Shown: positions 7,712-16,510 of the stretch, in pieces
How the letters are laid out: each line of letters begins with the position of its first letter
How positions within the stretch are numbered: the first letter of the stretch is position 1
From: Rubrivivax gelatinosus
GTDB taxonomy: Bacteria; Pseudomonadota; Gammaproteobacteria; Burkholderiales; Burkholderiaceae_C
Reading direction: 5' to 3'
Assembly (NCBI RefSeq): GCF_004340905.1
Contig: NZ_SLXD01000007.1
Span: 124,001-188,000, forward strand
DNA: 64,000 nt
Notes under the pieces: generated by a model
Told to the model about the DNA's origin: nothing
What the model saw: the letters and a program-made list of their open reading frames with translations, nothing else
Database searches by the model: none
Position numbers and translations under genes: made by a program

Positions 7712-8793
7712 AGCTCGTCTTCGACGTCGCCAGCTTCTATTACCTGCCGCAGTACCTGCCGGTGGCCGAGGAGCTGCGCCGGCGCGGCGTGGCCAGCCGC
7801 TTCCTGCTGCACGCCGACGCTGCCGACCCGCTGCTGCCGGCGGCCCGTGCGCAGCTGTCCGCCGCCGGCCACGGCTCCGAGGTCGTCGGCCACGGCGACG
7901 CGGCGCTGGCCTGGTACCGCGAGCAGGCGCCCGACTGGATCGTCTTCGGCAACGACTGCCGCTATCTCGACCGCCTGCCGCCGGCCACGCGCAGCGCGCT
8001 GCTGTACCACGGCATCGGCGTGAAGGCCTGCTACTACGACGCGCCGCTGGCGCGTTTCACGGTGCGCTTCAGCGAAGGCGCGTTCCGCACCGCCGAGCTG
8101 CAGCGCCTGTACCCCGAGGGCCGCTTCGTCGACGTCGGCTTCGCCAAACTGGACCCGCTGCTCGACGGCCGGCCCTATGCCGAGGCCTTCGACCTGCGCG
8201 CCGCCGGGCTGGACCCGGCGCGGCCGACGGTGCTCTACGCGCCGACCTTCTACCCCAGCTCGATCGAGTGCCTGTCGCGCCACTGGCCGGCCGAGCTCGC
8301 TGACGTCAACGTGCTGGTCAAGCCGCATCTGCTGACCTGGACGAGCCAGAAGTACGCCGCCCAGCGCCAGCGCCTGGACGCCTGGCGGCGCCTGCCCAAC
8401 GTGCACGTCGCCGAGCCGGCGGCGTTCTCGCTGCTGCCCTTCATGGCGGTCGCCGACGTGCTGGTCAGCGAGGCCTCCTCGGCGATCTTCGAGTTCGCGG
8501 CGCTGGACCGGCCGGTCGTCTGGTGCGACTTCTACCGCCTGCGCTGGAGCTACCGCGGCCCGCTGCGCTACCGCCACGAGCGCCGCATGGACCAGACGAT
8601 CCACGGCTTTCGCGACGTCGGCGCGCACGCGGCGCGCGCGCGCGACCTGCCGGCCGTCGTGCGCCGCGAGCTGCAGGACCCGCAGGGTCACGCCGCGGGG
8701 CGCGCGCGCTGCACCGCCGAGCTGATCGGCTGCACCGACGGCCACGCCTCGGTGCGTGTCGCCGACTACCTGCTGGGCACGAGCTCGCGGTAG
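7708..8793 (+). CDS. CDP-glycerol glycerophosphotransferase family protein
   Basis: The 361-residue protein resembles the TagB/TagF-type CDP-glycerol glycerophosphotransferase family, which adds glycerol phosphate or ribitol phosphate to a glycan. Family features are the mid-protein TVLYAPTFYPSSIE, VLVKPHLLTWTSQKYA, and the C-terminal ADVLVSEASSAIFEFAALDRPVVWCDF with the conserved serine and acidic residues. It lacks an obvious membrane anchor. The start is GTG at 7708, overlapping the Stealth gene's stop by four bases, so the two are surely co-translated. The 3' end overlaps the convergent GT4 gene by 28 bases. Family membership is fairly sure; donor and acceptor are not known. Confidence 0.78.
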   Translation: MKLVFDVASFYYLPQYLPVAEELRRRGVASRFLLHADAADPLLPAARAQLSAAGHGSEVVGHGDAALAWYREQAPDWIVFGNDCRYLDRLPPATRSALLYHGIGVKACYYDAPLARFTVRFSEGAFRTAELQRLYPEGRFVDVGFAKLDPLLDGRPYAEAFDLRAAGLDPARPTVLYAPTFYPSSIECLSRHWPAELADVNVLVKPHLLTWTSQKYAAQRQRLDAWRRLPNVHVAEPAAFSLLPFMAVADVLVSEASSAIFEFAALDRPVVWCDFYRLRWSYRGPLRYRHERRMDQTIHGFRDVGAHAARARDLPAVVRRELQDPQGHAAGRARCTAELIGCTDGHASVRVADYLLGTSSR

Positions 8794-9854
8794 ACGGCGA
8801 GGTTGCCGCGCACCATCGCGGCCACGGAGAAACGCGCGACGACGTGCTCGCGGCCGGCGGCGCCGTAGCGCGTACGCAGCGCAGCGTCGCCCAGCAGCGT
8901 GTTCAGGTGGCGCGCCAGCGCCGCCGTGTCGCCCGGCTCGATCAGCTCGCCGTTGACGCCCGGCAGCACGATCTCCGGGATGCCGCCGGCGCGGCCGGCG
9001 ACGATCGGCAGCCCGCAGGCGGCGGCCTGCAGCAGCGCCACGCCCAGGCCTTCCATCTCGGCCGGGTGGACCATCAGGTCCAGGCTGGGCAGCACGCGCG
9101 GCAGGTCCTGGCGAAAGCCCGGGAACAGCACCCGGTCGACTAAGCCGGCGGCACGCGCTTCGTTCTCGATCGCCTCGCGCAGCGGCCCCTGGCCGAAGAG
9201 CAGGAAACGCGTGCGCGGATGCGCCGCCAGCACCGCCGGCAGCGCCGCCAGCAGCGTGCGGTGGCCCTTGCGCGCGATGAATTGCGCCGCCATGCCCACC
9301 GCCAGCTCGTCGGGCGCGAGGCCGAACTCGGCGTCCAGCCAGGCGCGGTCCTCGCGGCCCGGGCGGTACTGCGCGACGTCGACCGAGCTGGGCACGCAGC
9401 GCAGCTTGGCGCGCGGCACGCCTTCGGCCTCGAGCACGCGGAAGATGCCCTCGGAGATCGTGACGATGCGCTCGTGCAGCCGGTACTTCAGCGCCACCCA
9501 GGCGCGCGGTTCGGGGTTGTCGACGCGCCGGCTCAGCACCACCGGCACGCCTTCGAGCCGCGCGGCCAGCGCGCCCCAGAGGTCGCTGCCGCGGCGGCTG
9601 TGCAGGTGCACGACGTCGGGGCGCTCGGCGCGGATCAGGCGGCGCAGCCGGCCGACCATGCCCAGGTCGGCGTCGCCGCCCATGGCCATCGCGGCGACGC
9701 GCGCGTGCGCCGCCCCGGCCTCGGCGATGGCGCTGCCGGTCGGCGCGGCGAGCACGTTGTCGACGCCCTCGGCAGCCAGCCCGCGCATCAGGAACACGAC
9801 CTGCAGCGCACCGCCGTACAGGTGCATGCCGGCCTCGACGTGCAGGACTTTCAT
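8766..9854 (-). CDS. GT4 family glycosyltransferase
   Basis: The 362-residue protein is a GT-B fold retaining glycosyltransferase of family 4. It has MKVLHVEAGMHLYGGALQVV at the N-terminus with the acceptor-side glycine loop, the donor-site segment AAQFIARKGHRTLLAAL, and the C-terminal E-x7-E region MEGLGVALLQAAACGLPIVA. No signal peptide is present, as expected for a cytoplasmic-face LPS glycosyltransferase. The start overlaps the stop of the adjacent GT9 gene by four bases, and with msbA they form one unit. It most likely adds a hexose or a Kdo-proximal sugar to the LPS core; the exact sugar cannot be read from sequence. Confidence 0.85.
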   Translation of the reverse strand: MKVLHVEAGMHLYGGALQVVFLMRGLAAEGVDNVLAAPTGSAIAEAGAAHARVAAMAMGGDADLGMVGRLRRLIRAERPDVVHLHSRRGSDLWGALAARLEGVPVVLSRRVDNPEPRAWVALKYRLHERIVTISEGIFRVLEAEGVPRAKLRCVPSSVDVAQYRPGREDRAWLDAEFGLAPDELAVGMAAQFIARKGHRTLLAALPAVLAAHPRTRFLLFGQGPLREAIENEARAAGLVDRVLFPGFRQDLPRVLPSLDLMVHPAEMEGLGVALLQAAACGLPIVAGRAGGIPEIVLPGVNGELIEPGDTAALARHLNTLLGDAALRTRYGAAGREHVVARFSVAAMVRGNLAVYRELVPSR

Positions 9855-10957
9855 GGCGCGGGGACGAGAGGGATCATGGGGCGGCCGCCGAGCAGGCCGA
9901 CGGCGGTGTCGAACACACGCTGGACCTGCAGCGAACGCATGCAGTCGAAGCGGCCGGCGCAGCTCGGGCGGCGGCGGCAGGGCGAGCAGGGCAGGGCGTC
10001 GTAGAGCACGACGCTGCGCGGCGTGGCGGTGTCCAGGTAGGGTCGCGTCGAGCCGAACAGCGCCACCGTCGGCACGTCCAGCGCGGTGCCCATGTGGGTC
10101 AGGCCGGTGTCGACGCCGACCAGCAGCGCGGCCTCGGCCAGCGCGGCGACGGTCTCGTCGAGGCGGAGCCGGCCGGCCAGGTCGACGGCCGCCGGCGCCA
10201 GCGCGGCGATGCGCCGGGCGGCCTCGACGTCGCCGGGCCCGCCGACGATGACCGGCTGCAGCCCCTGGGCGGCGAAGGCGCCCGCCAGCTCGGCCCAGCG
10301 GTCCTCGAACCAGTGCTTCTGCGGCCGCGTCGTGAACGGGCACAGCGCGACCCAGCGTCCGGCGACTCCGGCCTCGGCGAGCACGGCGCGTGCTCGTTCG
10401 CGCTGCGCCGCACCGACGGCCAGGTCGAGCTTGAAGTCGGCGTCGGCGGCGCCCAGCGCGATGCCCAGCGCGCGGTACTCGCTGCCGATGCGGCGGTCGG
10501 CGCCGCGCGGCGGCATCACGCGGTGGTGCACCAGGAACTGGCTGCCTTCGTGCGAGCGCAGGCCTACGCGCTGGGGCGCGCCGGTCATCCAGGCGCACAG
10601 CCCGCTCTTGAGCAGGCCTTGCGCGTCGAGCACGAGGTCGTAGCGCTCGGCGCGCAGGCTGCGGCGAAAGGCCAGCACCTCGGCGGCCAGCGCGCCCAGG
10701 CGGCGTTCGCGCCACAGCTTCTGCCAGGCCGCACGCGGCATCGGCTTGACGCCGTCCAGGCGCGGGTTGTGCGCCAGCAGCGGCGCGGCCACCGGCTCGA
10801 CCAGCCAGTGGATCGTCGCGTCGGGCCAGCGCGCGCGCAGCGAGCGGATCAGGCCCGAGGCCATGACGACGTCGCCGATCGCGCTCAGGCGCACGATCAG
10901 GATGCGCGGCGGGCGGCCCGCCGGCAGCTCCAGCGGCAGCACGGCGGCGGTGTTCAT
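9851..10957 (-). CDS. LPS heptosyltransferase (GT9)
   Basis: The 368-residue GT9 enzyme transfers L-glycero-D-manno-heptose from ADP-heptose to the growing LPS inner core on the cytoplasmic face. Features are RILIVRLSAIGDVVMASGLI at residues 18-37, CPFTTRPQKHW before the donor site, and VGVDTGLTHMGTALDVPTVALFGSTRPY near the C-terminus. A small cluster CSPCRRRPSC follows, as in many family members. It looks like WaaC (heptosyltransferase I), but I have not assigned a symbol because WaaC, WaaF and other GT9 enzymes are close. Its position next to msbA and upstream of a GT4 gene supports an inner-core role. Confidence 0.85.
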   Translation of the reverse strand: MNTAAVLPLELPAGRPPRILIVRLSAIGDVVMASGLIRSLRARWPDATIHWLVEPVAAPLLAHNPRLDGVKPMPRAAWQKLWRERRLGALAAEVLAFRRSLRAERYDLVLDAQGLLKSGLCAWMTGAPQRVGLRSHEGSQFLVHHRVMPPRGADRRIGSEYRALGIALGAADADFKLDLAVGAAQRERARAVLAEAGVAGRWVALCPFTTRPQKHWFEDRWAELAGAFAAQGLQPVIVGGPGDVEAARRIAALAPAAVDLAGRLRLDETVAALAEAALLVGVDTGLTHMGTALDVPTVALFGSTRPYLDTATPRSVVLYDALPCSPCRRRPSCAGRFDCMRSLQVQRVFDTAVGLLGGRPMIPLVPAP

Positions 10958-12723
10958 GGCGCGGCGGTCGCGCCCGGCGCGCTGCCGTCGCGGAACTGGA
11001 GCTGGTGCAGCTTGTGGTACAGCCCGGCGCGCGCCAGCAGCTCCTCGTGCGTGCCGACCTCGGCCACGCGGCCCTGGTCCATCACGACGACGCGGTCGGC
11101 GTTGGCGATCGTCGACAGCCGGTGGGCGATCGTCACCGTGGTGCGGCCGCGCTTCAGGTTGTCGATCGCCTGCTGGACGATGCGCTCGCTCTCGGTGTCC
11201 AGCGCCGAGGTCGCTTCGTCGAGCAGCAGGATCGGCGCGTCCTTGAGCAGCGCGCGCGCGATCGACAGGCGCTGGCGCTGGCCGCCGGACAGGCGCGCGC
11301 CGTTCTCGCCGATCGGCGTGTCCAGGCCCTGCGGCAGCTCGCGGATGAACTCCATCGCGTGGGCGGCCTCGGCGGCGCGTTCGATCTGCTCGCGGCTGAC
11401 CTCGCCCGGCGCGCCGTAGGCGATGTTGGCGGCCACGGTGTCGTTGAACAGCACGACGTGCTGGGTGACGAGCGCGATGTTGGCGCGCAGGTCGGCCAGG
11501 CGCAGCTCGTGCGTGTCGAGCTCGTCGAGCAGGATGCGGCCGCGGTCGGGCGAGTAGAAGCGCGGGATCAGCGACATCAGCGTGGACTTGCCGCTGCCCG
11601 AGGCGCCGACGAGCGCGACCGACTCACCCGGGCGGATGTCCAGCGTGACGCCGTCCAGTGCGTCGCTCTCGGCGCCCGGGTAGCGAAAGCCCACGTCCTC
11701 GAAGCGCAGGTGGCCGCTGGAGCGCGACAGCTCGCGGGTTCCGGTGTCGCGCTCGGGTTCGGCGTCGATCAGCTCGAACACCGAAGCCGCCGCGGCCAGG
11801 CCGCGCTGCAGCGCCTCGTTGACGTTGGACAGGCGCTTGAGCGGCGCCAGCAGCAGCGCCATCGCGCCGAAGAACGAGACGAAGCCGCCGACGGTGAGCT
11901 GGTCCGAGCGCGTGGCCAGCGTCGCGTAGTAGATGATCGCCGCCAGCGCGAGCACGGCGATGAACTGCACGATCGGGCCGTTGGCCGTCGAGGTGCGCGT
12001 CGTCTTCATCATGTAGCGGCGCACCGACGCGGCGACGTCGTGGAAGCGCTTGGCCTCGTAGGCGGCGCCGCCGAAGATGCGGATCTCGCGCGGCGCGCCC
12101 AGCACCTCGTGCGCGACGTGGGTCAGCGAGCCCATCGAGTTCTGCTGAGCGCGGCTGAACTGGCGCAGCCGGCGGCTCACCGAACGGATCACCCAGGCGA
12201 TGACCGGCAGCACGGTGAAGAACAGCAGCGAGAGCTTCCAGTTCAGCCACAGCATGTAGCCGAGCAGGCCGACGACGGTCAGCGAGTCCTTGACGATCGT
12301 GATCAGCGACGAGGTGATGATCGGGCTGATCTGCTGCGCGTTGTAGGTCAGCTTGGACATCAGCGCGGCGCTGGGCTGGCGGTCGAAGTAGGCCAGCGGC
12401 AGCGTCAGGATGCGCTGGAACATCGTGGTGCGCAGGTCCAGCACGACGTGGGTCGCGACGCTGGCCAGCGCCACCGAGTGCACGTAGTCCGACAACCCGC
12501 GCACGATGAACAGCACGATCAGCGCCAGCGGCATCAGGTGCGCGAACTCGGGGTCCTTCTTGACGAAGCTGCCGTCGATCAGCTGCTGCAGCAGCGCCGG
12601 CACCGAGGCTTCGGCGGCGGCGTTGATGATCATCGCCAGGACCCCGAGCGCGAACACCTTGGAGTACGGGCGCACGTAGCCGAGCAGTCGCCGGTACAGC
12701 GCGAAGGAGTCGTTGCGGGTCAT
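10954..12723 (-). CDS. msbA: Lipid A export ATP-binding/permease protein MsbA
   Basis: This inner-membrane ABC exporter flips lipid A-core from the inner to the outer leaflet. The 589-residue half-transporter has an N-terminal membrane domain with six predicted helices (about residues 15-310) and a C-terminal nucleotide-binding domain. The latter shows Walker A GASGSGKST, signature LSGGQRQRLSIARAL, Walker B ILLLDEATSALD and the switch histidine in TIAHRLS. Length matches MsbA (about 580). It sits between lapB and two LPS glycosyltransferase genes, and its stop overlaps the next start, so export and core assembly are expressed together. Other type I exporters look alike, but the context favours MsbA. 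Confidence 0.93.
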   Translation of the reverse strand: MTRNDSFALYRRLLGYVRPYSKVFALGVLAMIINAAAEASVPALLQQLIDGSFVKKDPEFAHLMPLALIVLFIVRGLSDYVHSVALASVATHVVLDLRTTMFQRILTLPLAYFDRQPSAALMSKLTYNAQQISPIITSSLITIVKDSLTVVGLLGYMLWLNWKLSLLFFTVLPVIAWVIRSVSRRLRQFSRAQQNSMGSLTHVAHEVLGAPREIRIFGGAAYEAKRFHDVAASVRRYMMKTTRTSTANGPIVQFIAVLALAAIIYYATLATRSDQLTVGGFVSFFGAMALLLAPLKRLSNVNEALQRGLAAAASVFELIDAEPERDTGTRELSRSSGHLRFEDVGFRYPGAESDALDGVTLDIRPGESVALVGASGSGKSTLMSLIPRFYSPDRGRILLDELDTHELRLADLRANIALVTQHVVLFNDTVAANIAYGAPGEVSREQIERAAEAAHAMEFIRELPQGLDTPIGENGARLSGGQRQRLSIARALLKDAPILLLDEATSALDTESERIVQQAIDNLKRGRTTVTIAHRLSTIANADRVVVMDQGRVAEVGTHEELLARAGLYHKLHQLQFRDGSAPGATAAP

Positions 12724-12726
12724 CTC

Positions 12727-13875
12727 TCAGCTTTCGTCGACGCGCCGCGGCGGGTAGCTGTCCCAGCTGAGGCAGCCCGGGCATTGCCAGAAGTACTGGT
12801 GCGCCTCGAAGCCGCAGGCCGCGCAGCGGTAGCGGTGCAGCGGGCGTGCGGCGCGTGCCAGCGCCTGCTCGACGAGGTCCAGCGCCGCCGGGTCGCCGGC
12901 CGCCGGCCTGGGCGGCGTGGCCAGCAGGGCGTGCGCGGCGGTCAGGCTGGGCTGCTGGCGCAGGTTGTCGGCTAGGCGCTGCGGCTGGCCCGCCGGGTCG
13001 AGCCGGCCCAGGGCCTGCAGGACGTCCAGGCTGGGGCTGCGTTCGAGCGAGCGCTGCAGCTGCGTGCGCACGTGCTCGTGCCGGCCGCAGGCCTCGCCGC
13101 TGGCGGCGTAGTCGGCGGCCACGAGCGCGAAGGCGCCGGGCTGCATCGTGGCCAGTTCATCCCAGAGTTCGACCGCTTCCTCGTGGCGGCCGCCGGCGCG
13201 TGCGCGCCGGCCGGCGATGACACGCGGCCGGGCGCCATGCGGCGCGGCCTCGAGCGCGCGCCGCAGCGCGGTGTCGGCGTCGGCCGCCTGGCCCGCGGCG
13301 TCGGCCTCCTCGGCCAGCTCGCACCAGTAGTGCGCGATGCGCGGCGCGTACGAGCCGGTGCCGCTCTTGTCCAGGCGCGTCGCGATGTCGATCGCGGCGC
13401 GCCAGCTGCGCGAGCGCTCCTGCAGCGCCAGCAGCGCCAGCCAGGCTTCGGTCTCGAAGGCCGTGCCCTCGAGCGCGCGATAGGCGTCCTCGGCGCGGTC
13501 GAAGAGACCGGCGCGCATGTAGTCCTGGGCCAGCTCGTGCTGGGCGCGGTCGCGCTCACCGGCCTTCAGGTCGGCGCGCGAGAGCAGGTGTTCGTGCACG
13601 CGCACCGCGCGCTCGAACTCGCCGCGGCGGCGGAACAGGTTGCCGAGCGCGAAGTGCAGCTCGGTGGTGTCGGGGTCGTTCTGGACGGCCTCGATGAAGG
13701 CGTCGATGGCCTTGTCCTGCTGCTCGTTGAGCAGCAGGTTCAGGCCCTTGAAGTAGGCGCGCGGCGCGTCGCGGTTGTCGCGGCGCAGCTGGCGCAGGTC
13801 AAAGCGCGACGCGAGCCAGCCGAGCGCGAAGGCCACCGGCAGGCCGATCAGCAGCCACTGGAAGTCGAAGTCCAT
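12727..13875 (-). CDS. lapB: LPS assembly regulator LapB (YciM)
   Basis: LapB is an inner-membrane-anchored TPR protein that in E. coli controls LpxC proteolysis by FtsH and so the balance of LPS and phospholipid. This 382-residue protein has an N-terminal anchor (WLLIGLPVAFALGWLASRF, residues 6-24), a chain of TPR-like helix pairs through about residue 340, and a C-terminal rubredoxin-like metal site CAACGFEAHQYFWQCPGC. This layout and length match LapB. It is preceded by lapA and followed four bases later by msbA. I chose ATG at 13875, which places the membrane helix right at the N-terminus as in homologues. Confidence 0.93.
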   Translation of the reverse strand: MDFDFQWLLIGLPVAFALGWLASRFDLRQLRRDNRDAPRAYFKGLNLLLNEQQDKAIDAFIEAVQNDPDTTELHFALGNLFRRRGEFERAVRVHEHLLSRADLKAGERDRAQHELAQDYMRAGLFDRAEDAYRALEGTAFETEAWLALLALQERSRSWRAAIDIATRLDKSGTGSYAPRIAHYWCELAEEADAAGQAADADTALRRALEAAPHGARPRVIAGRRARAGGRHEEAVELWDELATMQPGAFALVAADYAASGEACGRHEHVRTQLQRSLERSPSLDVLQALGRLDPAGQPQRLADNLRQQPSLTAAHALLATPPRPAAGDPAALDLVEQALARAARPLHRYRCAACGFEAHQYFWQCPGCLSWDSYPPRRVDES

Positions 13876-13921
13876 CGGGCGTCGGTTGGGTCGGGAAGAG
13901 GGCCGGCTCGGGGGGCGCCGG

Positions 13922-14233
13922 TCAGAGGCCTTCGCGCGGCGGGTGCTCCAGCGGCAGCTCGGATACCGGGGCCGGCGCGGGCCCCGGGGCGGGGACGGCG
14001 GGCGGCGGCGCCTGCAGCCGCGACTTGCGGCGTTCGCGCCACCAGCTCGGCAGCATCGCCAGCACGCCGACGGCCGCACCGCCGGCGAAAGCGGCCAGCA
14101 CGACGATCACCATCGGTGCCTGCCACTCGGCGCCGAAGAACCAGCGCACGGTGGCGTTCTGCTGGTTGTTCAGCGCGAACGCGAACAGCGTGAAGAAGAC
14201 GAAGGCCCGGAAGAGCCAGACGAGAAGGCGCAC
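13922..14233 (-). CDS. lapA: LapA domain membrane protein (DUF1049)
   Basis: The 103-residue protein has two hydrophobic segments, about residues 3-22 (LLVWLFRAFVFFTLFAFAL) and 40-62, with the conserved NNQQNATVRWFF between them. This is the lipopolysaccharide assembly protein A domain. The cytoplasmic tail is proline-rich (PAPGPAPAP). LapA partners LapB at the inner membrane in LPS control. It lies 46 bases upstream of lapB and 28 bases after ihfB, in the order usual for this group. Confidence 0.9.
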   Translation of the reverse strand: MRLLVWLFRAFVFFTLFAFALNNQQNATVRWFFGAEWQAPMVIVVLAAFAGGAAVGVLAMLPSWWRERRKSRLQAPPPAVPAPGPAPAPVSELPLEHPPREGL

Positions 14234-14261
14234 GGCGCCGATTCTAGGATCCGGCGCGCCT

Positions 14262-14573
14262 TCAGGCGGCGTCGGAATCTTGCGCGGCGGGCTGGCGCGC
14301 GTCGACCGCTTCGCGCAGGGCCTTGCCGGGCTTGAAATGGGGGACCAGCTTCTCCGGGATCACGACCTGTTCGCCGCTGCGCGGGTTGCGGCCCATGCGC
14401 GGGGGGCGACGGTTGATCGAGAAGCTGCCGAACCCGCGGATCTCGATGCGGTGGCCACGGGCCAGCGCGTCGGTCATCGCGTCGAGGATGGTCTTGACGG
14501 CGAACTCGGTGTCGCGTTGCGTCAGCTGCGAGAAGCGCTCGGCAAGACGGGCGACGAGGTCGGATCGGGTCAT
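14262..14573 (-). CDS. ihfB: Integration host factor subunit beta
   Basis: IHF beta pairs with IHF alpha to bend DNA at specific sites in transcription, recombination and replication. The 103-residue protein is a single HU/IHF domain: [20 protein letters not shown], then [14 protein letters not shown] and the DNA-intercalating arm [15 protein letters not shown], ending in [11 protein letters not shown]. The tail is rich in alanine, glutamine and aspartate. ATG at 14573 gives the usual MTRSDL start. A TTG further upstream is not needed. It lies just downstream of the rpsA terminator hairpin, so its expression relies on read-through or its own promoter, as in other proteobacteria. Confidence 0.95.
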   Translation of the reverse strand: MTRSDLVARLAERFSQLTQRDTEFAVKTILDAMTDALARGHRIEIRGFGSFSINRRPPRMGRNPRSGEQVVIPEKLVPHFKPGKALREAVDARQPAAQDSDAA

Positions 14574-14603
14574 GGCAGGGACGGGTCGCAAGCGGCTAGA
14601 AAC

Positions 14604-14641
14604 ACGAAAAGGCCCGCGCGCCTGGAACGGTCGCGCGGGCC
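14604..14641 (-). terminator. Intrinsic terminator after rpsA
   Basis: A perfect 10-bp inverted repeat (GGCCCGCGCG at 14611-14620 and CGCGCGGGCC at 14632-14641, 11-base loop) lies just after the rpsA stop. On the minus strand the stem is followed by TTTTCGTG. This is a good Rho-independent terminator for rpsA; leakage would feed ihfB. Confidence 0.8.
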
Positions 14642-14654
14642 GTGCAACAGCGGT

Positions 14655-16370
14655 TTACTCGCGGTTGTCGAGCTTGGCGCGCAGCAGGGCGCCCAGGCTG
14701 GTCGTGCCGGCGTTCTCGCGCTCGTTGGTCTGGCGCAGGGCCTGCATCGACTGCTGATCCTCGGCGTTGTCCTTGGCCTTGATCGACAGCTGGATCGAAC
14801 GCAGCTTGCGGTCGACGTTGATGATCATGACCGAGACGTCTTCGCCTTCCTTCAGCACGTTGCGCGCGTCTTCGACGCGGTCGCGGCTGATCTCGGACGC
14901 ACGCAGGTAGCCGGTGACGTCGTCGTTGAGCTGGATCTCCGCGCCGCGCGGGTCGACCGTCTTCACCTTGCCGGTGACGATGGCGCCGCGGTCGTTGAGC
15001 GTCGTGAAGCCGGTGAACGGGTCCACGTCCAGCTGCTTGATGCCCAGGCTGATGCGCTCGCGCTCGACGTCGATCGCCAGCACGATGGCCTCGACTTCCT
15101 GGCCCTTCTTGTAGTTGCGCACCGCGCTTTCGCCCGGCTCGTTCCACGACAGGTCGGACAGGTGCACCAGGCCGTCGATGCCCGCGGACAGGCCGACGAA
15201 GACGCCGAAGTCGGTGATCGACTTGACCGGGCCCTTGACCTTGTCACCACGCTTGACGTTGGCCGCGAACTCTTCCCACGGGTTCGGCTTGCACTGCTTC
15301 ATGCCCAGCGAGATGCGACGCTTGTCTTCGTCGATCTCGAGGACCATGACTTCGACTTCCTCGCCCAGCGAGACCACCTTGGACGGGGCGACGTTCTTGT
15401 TCGTCCAGTCCATTTCGGAGACGTGCACCAGGCCTTCGATGCCCGGCTCGATCTCGACGAACGCGCCGTAGTCGGCGATGTTGGTGATCTTGCCGAACAG
15501 GCGCGTGCCGTTCGGGTAGCGGCGCGAGACGCCCAGCCACGGGTCGTCGCCCAGCTGCTTGATGCCCAGGCTGACGCGGTTCTTCTCGGCGTCGAACTTG
15601 AGGACCTTGGCCGACAGTTCCTGACCGACCTGAACGACTTCGCTCGGGTGGCGGACACGGCGCCAGGCCATGTCGGTGATGTGCAGCAGGCCGTCGATGC
15701 CGCCGAGGTCGACGAACGCACCGTATTCGGTGATGTTCTTGACCACGCCGTGCACGATGGCGCCTTCGGTCAGCGTCTCGAGCAGCTTGGCGCGTTCTTC
15801 GCCCATCGAAGCCTCGACGACGGCGCGGCGCGACAACACGACGTTGTTGCGCTTGCGGTCGAGCTTGATGACCTTGAACTCCATGGTCTTGCCCTCGAAC
15901 GGGCTCATGTCCTTGACCGGACGCGTGTCGAGCAGCGAACCCGGCAGGAAGGCGCGGATGCCGTTGACCAGCACCGTCAGGCCGCCCTTGACCTTGCCGC
16001 TGACCGTGCCGGTGACGAAGTCGCCCGACTCCAGCGCGTTCTCCAGCGCCATCCACGACGCCAGGCGCTTGGCCTTGTCGCGGCTGAGGATGGTGTCGCC
16101 GTAGCCGTTCTCGACGGCGTCGATCGCCACCGCGACGAAGTCGCCGACCTGGACTTCGAGTTCGCCCTGGTCGTTCTTGAACTCGTCGATGGGCACGTAG
16201 GACTCGCTCTTGAGCCCGGCGTTGACGACGACGTGGTTGAACTCGATGCGAACGACCTCGGCGGAGATCACTTCGCCGACGCGCATGTCGTTGCTCTTCA
16301 GCGACTCTTCGAACAGCGCGGCGAAAGCATCAGCGCCGCTCTTGGCGATGACGGTAGTGGAAACGGACAT
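14655..16370 (-). CDS. rpsA: 30S ribosomal protein S1
   Basis: S1 binds mRNA leader regions and brings them to the 30S subunit. The 571-residue protein has six S1/OB-fold repeats, visible as recurring G-x-(V/I)-x-(K/N)-(I/S)-x-(D/E)-YGAFV-type motifs: [53 protein letters not shown] and others. Length is typical. The ATG at 16370 has AGGAAC as a ribosome binding site. It is preceded by a 140-base gap with strong secondary structure and followed by a good terminator. The base composition at this gene is less extreme than around it, as expected for a highly expressed gene. Confidence 0.97.
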   Translation of the reverse strand: MSVSTTVIAKSGADAFAALFEESLKSNDMRVGEVISAEVVRIEFNHVVVNAGLKSESYVPIDEFKNDQGELEVQVGDFVAVAIDAVENGYGDTILSRDKAKRLASWMALENALESGDFVTGTVSGKVKGGLTVLVNGIRAFLPGSLLDTRPVKDMSPFEGKTMEFKVIKLDRKRNNVVLSRRAVVEASMGEERAKLLETLTEGAIVHGVVKNITEYGAFVDLGGIDGLLHITDMAWRRVRHPSEVVQVGQELSAKVLKFDAEKNRVSLGIKQLGDDPWLGVSRRYPNGTRLFGKITNIADYGAFVEIEPGIEGLVHVSEMDWTNKNVAPSKVVSLGEEVEVMVLEIDEDKRRISLGMKQCKPNPWEEFAANVKRGDKVKGPVKSITDFGVFVGLSAGIDGLVHLSDLSWNEPGESAVRNYKKGQEVEAIVLAIDVERERISLGIKQLDVDPFTGFTTLNDRGAIVTGKVKTVDPRGAEIQLNDDVTGYLRASEISRDRVEDARNVLKEGEDVSVMIINVDRKLRSIQLSIKAKDNAEDQQSMQALRQTNERENAGTTSLGALLRAKLDNRE

Positions 16371-16510
16371 GTGGTTCCTGTGCCCGGAGGAGTTGAAGGC
16401 AGAGCCGGGCGGTGCTTGCAGCGGGGGCTGCAGGGTTCGTTGGACACACCCGCCGCGCCCGATGGCCTGACGGCCGGAAGGGGAGCGCGGCGGAACCTGG
16501 AAAACGCGCG
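16371..16510 (-). promoter_or_regulatory. Structured leader of rpsA
   Basis: This 140-base gap between aroA-cmk and rpsA carries a perfect 9-bp long-range stem (CCGCCGCGC at 16450-16458 with GCGCGGCGG at 16485-16493) enclosing a small GGCC-TGAC-GGCC-like hairpin, plus further short repeats near the rpsA start. In E. coli the rpsA leader folds into hairpins through which S1 represses its own translation; the position here is the same. Whether this one works that way is inference. Confidence 0.4.

Noticed and set aside
8766-10715. A 649-codon frame that would fuse the GT9 and GT4 genes
   Set aside because: Its first 280 residues are an out-of-frame reading of the GT9 gene. The true GT4 start is ATG at 9854, with a 4-base overlap.
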